Assembly: GCA_964221845.1 (NCBI GenBank)
Contig: CAXPZW010000011.1
Location: forward strand, 124,001 to 188,000
Reading direction: 5' to 3'
Source of the DNA: CAXPZW01 sp964221845
GTDB lineage: Bacteria; Bacteroidota; Bacteroidia; Flavobacteriales_D; Sanyastnellaceae
Length of the DNA stretch: 64,000 bases
The notes under the pieces were generated by a model. It was not told the origin of the DNA. It made no database searches and saw only the letters and a list, made by a program, of their open reading frames with translations. Made by a program: the position numbers and the translations under genes. Below, in pieces: positions 53,242 to 61,400 of this stretch. How positions within the stretch are numbered: the stretch's first letter is position 1; every line of letters starts with the position of its first letter.

Positions 53242-54141
53242 ATGTCCAAACCAATTGCCTCCACCCTATGGGCACTTGCGATCGTGACACTTGTGGGAAT
53301 CACCTCCTGCGGTTCAGAATCTGCCGCTCCGGAAGTCGATGAAATCACCCTCAACGAAAGCCAGAACGAAGACGACGGCCAGCGCGAGAACAGTATTAAG
53401 AAAATCATCTACTCCATTCCATCGCCCACGGAAATGGCTTCCCTGCTGATGAAAAGCGGCGTGGAATTCAACCTCGACCTGCTCAACTCTGTGGAGTCGG
53501 CAGACAACTACGCCACCAACGACCAGCGTGCGTTGAACCTCGGCGTGTACGGTGCAGACTTGCGCTACACCAGCATGTACGAGCAGGACAAGCAATCCAT
53601 CCTCTACGCAGCAACGGTCAAGAAATTGGCCAGTGAACTGGGGGTAGAAGGTGCCATCGACGATGATCTCTACCAACGCTTGCAGGAAAACAGCCAGAAC
53701 AAAGATTCGCTGTTGACCATCGTGTCCAACTCGTACAACGACTTGGACGCTTACCTCAAGGAAAACGACCGTCAAGAGATCTCGGCTCTGGTGATTGCCG
53801 GCGGATGGCTCGAAGGCATGTACCTGGCCTGCGCCCATTACACCGAGGGCAACGACCTGCTGCGCCAGCGCATCGCTGAGCAGAAGTACGTGTTGTCGGA
53901 TTTGATCAGCTTGATGGAGTCTTACAACAAGCCTGACGCCCTCTCGGGCATCATATCAGATTTGTCTGATTTGAATGCTTCTTTCGAAAAAGTCGACATT
54001 CAGAAAGGCAAAACTGAAACTTCTGAGGACGAATCGGGTACAATGGTGATAGGTGGATCTCGCCAAGTGAACATTTCGGATGAAGTGCTCGCTGAGATCT
54101 CGGACAAAATCACACAACTCCGGACCAAATCCATCCAATAA
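53242..54141 (+). CDS. Conserved hypothetical lipoprotein
   Basis: A 299-residue lipoprotein with lipobox GITSC after a 30-residue signal; the ATG at 53242 is taken instead of one eight codons upstream. The body is helical and acidic, with segments IPSPTEMASLLMKSGVEFN, ALNLGVYGADLRYTSMYEQ and ALVIAGGWLEGMYLAC that resemble a Bacteroidota lipoprotein family I cannot name. The AT-rich 196-bp gap before it contains a 15-bp inverted repeat (AATTGAA-T-TTCAATT, 53192-53206). The next gene follows after 20 bp, probably in the same operon. Confidence 0.75.
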   Translation: MSKPIASTLWALAIVTLVGITSCGSESAAPEVDEITLNESQNEDDGQRENSIKKIIYSIPSPTEMASLLMKSGVEFNLDLLNSVESADNYATNDQRALNLGVYGADLRYTSMYEQDKQSILYAATVKKLASELGVEGAIDDDLYQRLQENSQNKDSLLTIVSNSYNDLDAYLKENDRQEISALVIAGGWLEGMYLACAHYTEGNDLLRQRIAEQKYVLSDLISLMESYNKPDALSGIISDLSDLNASFEKVDIQKGKTETSEDESGTMVIGGSRQVNISDEVLAEISDKITQLRTKSIQ

Positions 54142-54161
54142 TCACCAACCCGCCTAAAGTG

Positions 54162-54599
54162 ATGAACATGAAAATCGTCAAGCTGATCCTTCCTTTGATG
54201 CTTCTCGCCGCGGTAAGCGCTTCTGCCCAGTGCCGCAGCTTTACCAAGAAGAAGTGCCTCCCACTCTTGGATGGATATGTACAAAACGACAACTTCAACA
54301 GTGCCGTACTGATTCCCGGTGACGAAGCTGAGCTGTTGTTGACCTTTTACGCAGACAAAGAATACCGCCTGCTCGTGTGCGGCCACCCTGTACTGGGTGA
54401 CATCGAATTCGATGTGCTCGACACCGACCAGGAAATCCTCTACACCAACCGCGACACCGAAGACAAAAGCGAGAGCTTTGACTTCAAGGTGGCCACTACC
54501 CAGCAACTCATCGTGCGGGTGCGGGTACCGGAGCTAGACTCCCGATCGCCCATGACCCACGAAGGATGCGTCAGCATCATGGTGGGGTCCAAGGAATAA
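54162..54599 (+). CDS. Small exported protein of unknown function
   Basis: A 145-residue exported protein. A signal peptide ends near residue 21 (AAVSASAQ), followed by CRSFTKKKCLPLLDGYVQND. The mature part is a beta-sandwich-like domain with four Cys and the segment AELLLTFYADKEYRLLVCG. It resembles a small secreted Bacteroidota family often found after such lipoproteins, but I cannot name it. The ATG at 54162 is used; a GTG one codon earlier and an ATG two codons later are also possible. A strong terminator follows. Confidence 0.7.
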   Translation: MNMKIVKLILPLMLLAAVSASAQCRSFTKKKCLPLLDGYVQNDNFNSAVLIPGDEAELLLTFYADKEYRLLVCGHPVLGDIEFDVLDTDQEILYTNRDTEDKSESFDFKVATTQQLIVRVRVPELDSRSPMTHEGCVSIMVGSKE

Positions 54600-54623
54600 G
54601 AAGGATCACCGATTTTTGAAGAA

Positions 54624-54649
54624 GGCTGCCCCCAGGGCGGCCTTTTTTT
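54624..54649 (+). terminator. Rho-independent terminator
   Basis: An 8-bp G+C-rich stem (GGCTGCCC with GGGCGGCC) around a 3-base loop, followed by seven T, 24 bp after the small exported protein gene. Confidence 0.88.
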
Positions 54650-54695
54650 GTGCCCAATTGTGGGGTGAGGGCTGCCATCCATGTGCCCCGAGGCG

Positions 54696-54822
54696 CCATC
54701 CACAAAGTGTGGGGGTTTGGGCTTGGTGGAGCCGTTTGAGGGGCGGACTTTTGGGAGGTCGAAACCCGGCAAAAACGGGGGTGGAGGGCGTAGCCTGAAG
54801 CCTGCGGGAGGTGGAGGCGGGG
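54696..54822 (+). repeat. G-rich intergenic repeat, copy 2
   Basis: The gap 54650-54905 has no gene. It shares ordered blocks with 28327-28427: CCATCCACAAA at 54696-54706, a G-run with GTTTGG, and GGTGGAGGCGGGG at 54810-54822, then a GGGCC-containing tail. Orientation is the same. It lies between a terminator and the 3' end of the convergent M43 gene. Confidence 0.55.
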
Positions 54823-54905
54823 TGGGGCGGTGGGGCCCCGCGCCAGCGGGAATTTAAGGTCCGCTCGCCCCAGATCAATTTCTCCAGAAAGCGCTCAGCA
54901 AACGC

Positions 54906-56969
54906 TTACTGCTTCACCAACGGCAAGCGCACCTGCACCGCTTCGCCTTCCAGCACCACGTGGTACATGCCAGCAGGGAAGCCTGCCGTCGGCACTTCCA
55001 CATCATGGCGACCAGGCGTGATCACCACCCGAGCACTGTTCCAAACCTCTCGGCCGGTGGCATCCATAACGCGCAGGGTGGCCACATCAGCGGCATCCGT
55101 GTTCACACGCAGGGTAGCGCTTTGGCTGGTAGGATTGGGGAAGAGCAGCGCTTCGGTCACCGCAGCGTCGAGCTCGGCCACGCTCACTGGATTCTCGGTG
55201 GAGATGTTGATGTCGTCCAGGTAGATGTTGTTGCCTCCCTTGCTCTGGAATTCAAACATCACCCGCATATTTTCGGTCAGGAAAATCTCTTGGTCCACAA
55301 CCACGGTGTTCCCCGTCCAGTCGTTCGGACTATTGGGAGCAAAGGTGGTGTTGGTGGGGTTGTCGGTGGGCAGATCGGTAAAGCCGCGGTGCAGCTCACG
55401 GGTGCTCCAGGTCACCCCGCAATCACCGCTGACTTTCACGCGCAGGCGGTCGTCGGTTTCTTGGATGCGGTTGGCGTAGGCCCATTTGTAGCTGATGTAC
55501 ACCGCCGTAGCCTCGCTGGCATCAAAGGTCACCGACTCAATCCAGTCGTACGTATCAGGCGTGCTTGTGAGGTTGTTGCTGAGGCGCAGGTGGCGTTGGC
55601 CGCTTGCCGGAGTACCGGTGCTGGTGTCGTTCCAGTACTGGTCGTCGGTGGGGTTGAACACAAACCAGGTGTCCATCCAGGTATCTTCTTCAAAGCCTTC
55701 TTGGAAAGGGGAGGCCATTTGAGCGCTCGGAAGTACAGTAACCAGTGCTTCCTCGGTGGTGCTCACCTCATCAACACCGTTGCCCACGGTCAAAGTCACC
55801 GAGTAGGTGCCCGGGGTGGTAAAGGCGTGTGCGGGGTTGGCTACGCTAGCATCGCCACTGATGACCGTGCCATCGCCAAAGTCCCAAGTCCAGGCTGTAG
55901 GGTCGTTGAACGAGAGGTCGGTGAATTGGATGGAGTCGCCGGTGCACACCAGGGTGCGGTTTACACTAAAGTCTGCTTGGCACAAGACGGGCACTTCGTT
56001 CAGTACGCCAGTGGCCGCTAAGTTCCCTTCAGACCAAAGGTTGCTACGGTCTGCGATGGAGGAGGTCAAGGCATCTACCATGCGGTCTGCCTGGCCTTGG
56101 GTGAACATGCGCGAGCAGTACGAGTACTCCATGTAATTCTGCACGTTGTCCAGCGAGCCGCAGGTTTCGCCGCTGATGCTGCAAGAGGTCCAGCCGAGCG
56201 TTTCTGGGGTGTCGTTCACGAAGTCATCAATCCCACAGTTGCCGCTCTCTCCTGGGGAGTTTCCTGCGCCCCATGTGTGGTAGAGGTTCAACCAGTGCCC
56301 TACTTCATGGGTCAGGGCGCGCGAGCGGTTGTTGTTGCTGGTGCCGATGGCGCCGGTGTAGTCGTGACGCATTACAATGCCGTCTGAGATGTAGCCCCAT
56401 GGGCCGTCCACATTTCCGGGAAGTTGCGAGTAGCCCGCAGCGCCGTTTGCGTCGGCACACACCCACACGTTCAAGTAACTTTCACGCGGCCAGTTGCTGA
56501 CCAACTTCATGTCGTAGTTGCCTTGATAGGTCAAGGGCGAGGCCAAGCGCACGATGCCGTTGGTGCAATTGCCATTCGGGTCGAGCTGAGCCAGTCGGAA
56601 CTCGATGTTTGTGTCGGCGGCGAGGTCTGCAAATTCCTCCACTATCTGCAAGGTGTCTGCGTTTTGTTTGCGCATGTCTCGGTTGAGGATGAACATGGCG
56701 TTTTCGATCTGCTCGTCCGAGATGTTCTCGTCACCGTTGTTGTGGATGATGTGGAAGACCACCGGCACGATGTACACCTCGCCGTCCTGTTTACGGGTAG
56801 CGTATGTGGCACGGTCCTCGGCTGTCTCACTCACGTGGCGTTGCCCGTGGAAACGAGAAAACAGGGCTTCGGTGGCCTCGGTTTGACCGCAGTATCGGAT
56901 GTCTGGGGATTGGGCAAAAGCCGTGAGGGCAGCCGTGAAGGCCGCAAAAAGAAAGGTCAGTCGGATCAT
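54906..56969 (-). CDS. Secreted M43-family (pappalysin-like) metalloprotease with PKD and T9SS domains
   Basis: A 687-residue exported metzincin. A signal peptide covers residues 1-19. The zinc motif HEVGHWLNLYH (His221, Glu222, His225, His231) fits HExxHxxGxxH except for Asn at the Gly position, and the Met-turn is VQNYMEYSYCSRMF. A PKD domain follows (about 340-425, WTWDFGDGTVISGD). Next comes a jelly-roll/MAM-like region with GGNNIYLDDINIS, then a type A T9SS sorting domain from LFPNPTSQSATLRV. It probably digests extracellular protein. Its 3' end faces the G-rich repeat. Confidence 0.93.
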   Translation of the reverse strand: MIRLTFLFAAFTAALTAFAQSPDIRYCGQTEATEALFSRFHGQRHVSETAEDRATYATRKQDGEVYIVPVVFHIIHNNGDENISDEQIENAMFILNRDMRKQNADTLQIVEEFADLAADTNIEFRLAQLDPNGNCTNGIVRLASPLTYQGNYDMKLVSNWPRESYLNVWVCADANGAAGYSQLPGNVDGPWGYISDGIVMRHDYTGAIGTSNNNRSRALTHEVGHWLNLYHTWGAGNSPGESGNCGIDDFVNDTPETLGWTSCSISGETCGSLDNVQNYMEYSYCSRMFTQGQADRMVDALTSSIADRSNLWSEGNLAATGVLNEVPVLCQADFSVNRTLVCTGDSIQFTDLSFNDPTAWTWDFGDGTVISGDASVANPAHAFTTPGTYSVTLTVGNGVDEVSTTEEALVTVLPSAQMASPFQEGFEEDTWMDTWFVFNPTDDQYWNDTSTGTPASGQRHLRLSNNLTSTPDTYDWIESVTFDASEATAVYISYKWAYANRIQETDDRLRVKVSGDCGVTWSTRELHRGFTDLPTDNPTNTTFAPNSPNDWTGNTVVVDQEIFLTENMRVMFEFQSKGGNNIYLDDINISTENPVSVAELDAAVTEALLFPNPTSQSATLRVNTDAADVATLRVMDATGREVWNSARVVITPGRHDVEVPTAGFPAGMYHVVLEGEAVQVRLPLVKQ

Positions 56970-57144
56970 ATGAACAGCAGATTACGCGCGGGACGTGTAT
57001 CTCTAAGTGTAAAACTAACAACAGGGTTCGATTCCAATACAATCCAAGGCTCAAATACCCTGATTTCCCACGGTGGATTTGCAAGGCTCCGGGGTTTTTG
57101 GGTTTCTCGGAGAAAGCGCGGCTGGTGGGGTTTGCGTAGTTTGG

Positions 57145-58494
57145 ATGGCGATGAAGAAGCTTGTTATCCTACTGGCGTGGTTGCCGCTGCTGGCAACGGC
57201 CCAAGAATCCCGGAATGTCACACTTCTAGGCCATTGGGACACCACCGGGCTGCCGGTCAACGGCTCGGGCGCCTTTTACAACGAGGTGTGGGGCTTTGAG
57301 ATCAATGGCGAAGAGTATGGCGTGATGGGCTCCACCTTAGGCTCGCACATCATCCACCTCAAGGGCAACAACAACCTCGAGGAGGTGGCCTTCATCCCCG
57401 GCCCGCAGCAGGGCATCCACGTGGTGCACCGCGACTACGCCACCTACGACCACTACCTGCTTTGCGTGGGCGACCAAGAACCCGCCAAACTCCAAGTGGT
57501 GGACCTCTCTGGCTTGCCGCAATCGGCAGAAGTGGTGTACGAGTCCAGCGAGTTTGTCACCCGATCGCACAATGTGTGGGTGGATGAGCCTGCCGCTCGT
57601 GCGTACCTCTGTGGTACCAACCAAAACGCCCTTGAAATCGTGGACCTCACCAACCCCGAGCAACCCGAATTGCTCCTAGAGTTCAACGATGTGAGCTACG
57701 TGCACGATTGCTACGTACGCGGCGATACCGCTTGGCTCAACACCGGCAATCCGGGCCTGGCCGTGGTGGATTTCACCGATTTGGACAACCCGCAGTTCCT
57801 GGCCACCCTCGACGGCTACCCCGACGACGGCTACAACCACTCGGGCTGGCTGGACCCCTCCGGCGAGTGGTACTGCTTTGCCGACGAAACCCTGGAGTCC
57901 TCCATGAAGCTCTGCAACGTGGCCGACCTCACCGACATCCAAATCACCGATTTCTTTGATTCGGGCAACAGCACCTTCATTGCCCACAACCTGATCATGC
58001 GCGACCACCTGATTTTCGTCTCGCATTACTTTGATGGCTTGCAGGTGTTTGATTGGTCCGATCCCGATGACGTGCGCCGTGTGGCTTGGTACGACACTTC
58101 CATTGGCGATGACCTCTGCTGCCGCGGAGCTTGGGGGATTTACCCGCTGCTGCCCAGTGGTCGGGTCATCATCTCCGACCGCCAGCGCGGCATGTTTTTG
58201 TTTGATGTGTTGGGTGATGAACCGGGAGAATTGTCCATCGCAGTAACTCCCAATCCAGCTTCAGACGTGGCCGAGGTCAACCTCCTGGAGTTTGGCTTTG
58301 ATTGGCGTCAGGGCACCTTGCACGTGCACACCGCCGACGGCAAACTTGTGGCCGATCGCACGATCGAGAATCCCGGAGACCTGCAGCATTGGATTGAACT
58401 GGACGTGTCTGCCTGGTCCACAGGGCTCTATGTAATCACCGTTCAGATTGGAAACGAGGTAGCACGGGCCAACTTGGTGCACGCGGCGCGCTAA
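57145..58494 (+). CDS. Secreted LVIVD/choice-of-anchor-B type protein with T9SS domain
   Basis: A 449-residue exported protein. The signal peptide is MAMKKLVILLAWLPLLATAQ; the Met at 57151 is an equally possible start. The body is a beta-propeller-like array of LVIVD-type units: LQVVDLSGLPQS, LEIVDLTNPEQPELL, LAVVDFTDLDNPQFL and LQVFDWSDPDDVRRV. A C-terminal type A sorting domain starts near AVTPNPASDVAEVNLL. The architecture matches the Bacteroidota choice-of-anchor B family. Its 3' end overlaps the convergent giant T9SS gene by 4 bp. The ligand is unknown. Confidence 0.85.
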   Translation: MAMKKLVILLAWLPLLATAQESRNVTLLGHWDTTGLPVNGSGAFYNEVWGFEINGEEYGVMGSTLGSHIIHLKGNNNLEEVAFIPGPQQGIHVVHRDYATYDHYLLCVGDQEPAKLQVVDLSGLPQSAEVVYESSEFVTRSHNVWVDEPAARAYLCGTNQNALEIVDLTNPEQPELLLEFNDVSYVHDCYVRGDTAWLNTGNPGLAVVDFTDLDNPQFLATLDGYPDDGYNHSGWLDPSGEWYCFADETLESSMKLCNVADLTDIQITDFFDSGNSTFIAHNLIMRDHLIFVSHYFDGLQVFDWSDPDDVRRVAWYDTSIGDDLCCRGAWGIYPLLPSGRVIISDRQRGMFLFDVLGDEPGELSIAVTPNPASDVAEVNLLEFGFDWRQGTLHVHTADGKLVADRTIENPGDLQHWIELDVSAWSTGLYVITVQIGNEVARANLVHAAR

Positions 58495-61400
58495 CGCACC
58501 ACCGTCACGTGGCCTTGGAGGGTCACCACATCTGCACTCCTGACGTCCTGGCCTTCGATGCGCCAGAGGTAGACGTCTTCCTGCACGTAGTGCGTGCCGT
58601 TTTGGAACGAGCCGTTCCACCCTTCACCCACGGTATAGGACTCAAACACGATGTGTCCCCAGCGGTCAAACACCTGGAAGTGGTACGTTGAAGGCAAGAG
58701 CCCCAGTACAGAGGGTGTCAGCAGGTCGTTCAGCCCGTCGTTGTCTGGTGTGAAGGCGTTGGGTACGTACACCAGCAGCTCGCTTTCCATAGAGATGGTC
58801 TGGCACAACGTATCGGTGCAACCGAACATGTTGGTGGTCTGCAAGCAAACCTCGTACTGCGCCAAATCCACAGGGGCGAAGGTGATCTCCACGTCTTCCG
58901 TCGTGGCGGTTCCGTAGCCCGTGATGTCCCACAAGTAGGACACCCCATCGGTAGAAGTGTTGATCAGCGACACCTCGTTCTCCAAGGTGGTCACCGGCAC
59001 CGGATCCCAGTAGAAATCCGCTTCGGGGAAGCCATACACATTCACAGGAGTCAATGAGAAGTCCGTGCCCGTACATCCCTGATCGCTGGTGATGTTGAGG
59101 CTGGGGAAGTACGTGCCTGCTTCTTCGTACACGTAAGTCACGTTCTCGCACACATCCAAAGTGGTGCCGTCGCCAAAGTCCCAGAAACAGGTGGTGCTGG
59201 CGTCAGGAGTTTCGTTGATGAAGTTCACCTCCAACGGCAAGCAGCCAAAGTCCACATCCAAGGTGAATTCCACATCGGGTGCGGGGTTGACCGTTACAAA
59301 CACCGTGTCGGAAGCCACCGGAGCGCAGCCGTCATCGGCAAACACCACAAAGTTGATGGACTCCTCGGGGCATAGCGTGTAGTTGGGATCGTTGCCGATC
59401 AGATCGTCGTCAAAAATGCCGTCTTCCACCCAAGTCACTTCAATGGGGCCGCTACCGCCTGAGGTGATGGCGTTCACGTCCACACATTGCCCAACGCAAA
59501 TGGTTTGCGCCGTGGTGGGAGAAGCGCTCACCGATACCGGGGTCGAGAACACCGCTTCCATGCTGAGGGTGTCCGATGGGCATCCGTTGGCGTCGTAGGC
59601 CACCACAAACAGCAACAGCTCTTCGTCCATGACCACTTCCAGGGGGCTGCCCACGTCGTAAATGGTGCCGGGAGGGGGTGCGTCTTGGTACCAGTTGTAG
59701 GTGAAGTCGCCCACACCGCCGCCCGCAGTGGCAATGAACTCCAGGGCCTGATCAAAGCACACGACTGTGTTGGTGAAGTTCACGTCCAAGGTGATCTCGG
59801 GGGAGTTGGTGTCAATGGTTACCGTGGTATCGGCGGTACATCCGTTGAGGTCGGTCACCTCAATCAGGTAGGTGCCTGCGCCCAAGTCGTCAAAGGTGTT
59901 GGTGATCGATGAGGTGCCGTCCAGGAAGTACTCCACCCCGCCTACGGCTTGGATTTCAAGCTCTCCGTCTTGGTCGCCAAAGCAGTTGGGGGCATCCACG
60001 ATCACATCGTCGATGTAGTAGGCCGGTTGTTCGGTGACTTCAAAGGCGCCGTCTACTGTGCACCCTTCGGCGTCGGTCACGGTGTAGTTGTACATGCCTG
60101 CGCACAGATCAGTGGTAGCCACGTCGGTCACATCGCCGGTGATCAGGTACTCGCCCCAGCCACCTACGGGAGTGATGGTGGCCTCAGCGGTGCAGGTGCC
60201 AAAGCACACCACGCCCTCAAACACCACGCTCTCGGTGAGTTCGTCGGGCACGGTCACGGTCACCTCGTCGGTGTTGGTGCAGCCTGCGGCGCTGGTGATG
60301 GTCAGTTCAAAGGTGGTGGTAGCGGTCAAGGCTGCAGTGGTAGGCGCACACAAGAGCAAGTCACCTGCAGCTGCAAAGGCGCCGTTGTCGGTCCACGCAC
60401 AGTCGCCGTCTCCAGAGCCGTTCAAAGTAAATGGGTCGCCGTAGCAGATGTTGGCGTCCAACCCGGCGTCAGCGGTGGGTACGGGGTTCACCGTCACCAC
60501 CACATCGTCGGTGCTGGTGCAGCTGGCCACCGGTTCGGTCACGGTGACCGTAAAGGTGTAGGTGGCGACGTTGGGGGCGTCGGTGTTGGTGATGGATGCG
60601 GTAGGCTCGGCAGCTGTGGTGTTGTTCAACCAATCGGCCACATCGCCGGTGTCCACGGTCCAATCGTAGGCATTGCCACCTTCTGCTGGGGTGCCGATCA
60701 GCACGCCTTCGTCCGAACAAACGTCTTGGTCGGCGCCAGCGTCTGCGGTGGGCAGCAGCACTTCGGTCACCACCAAGTCTTGGTCAATGGTTGCGGTACA
60801 GCCGTTGGCGTCGGTCACGCTGTCAAGGGTGTAGGTGCCGGTGGCTGAGATGCCGGTGAGTGTGTACGGGGTATCACTGGTGACCACCGCAGGTTGCGCC
60901 ACAGCGTCGATGCTGTAGTTCAGCGTGTAGTCGGCCGGACCGGTGAGGTCCACCAATGCGTCGCTTGAGCCGCCTTCACAGAAGTTGATGGCCGTCTCTT
61001 GCCATACCGCGGTCGGCAGGGCGTTCACCGCCAGGGTTTCGCCGTTGGTGTAGGTCTCGGTGCAGCCGTTGGCATCGGTAGCCGAGAGCAAGGAGTAGGT
61101 CCCCGGTTGGTTCACCGACCACACAAACGGGCTGGTGGTCAAGTCCGATTCGATGGTGGTGCCGCTGGCGGTGCCGTTGTCAAACTCCAGTTCGATGCTC
61201 CAGTTGGCATCGCCTTCCAGGCCAATGTCAAAGGTGTAGACCTCGCCCTCACAGATGGCCCCGCCTACACTGATGGTGCCGTTGATGGCAGGGAAGAAGT
61301 TCACCGTTGTGGTGGAACCTGCTGCACCCGGACAGCCGTAGCTGCTGATGACCGTTACGGCGTAGTCTCCGGCTTGGTTGGCATCAAAGGCCACCGGCAA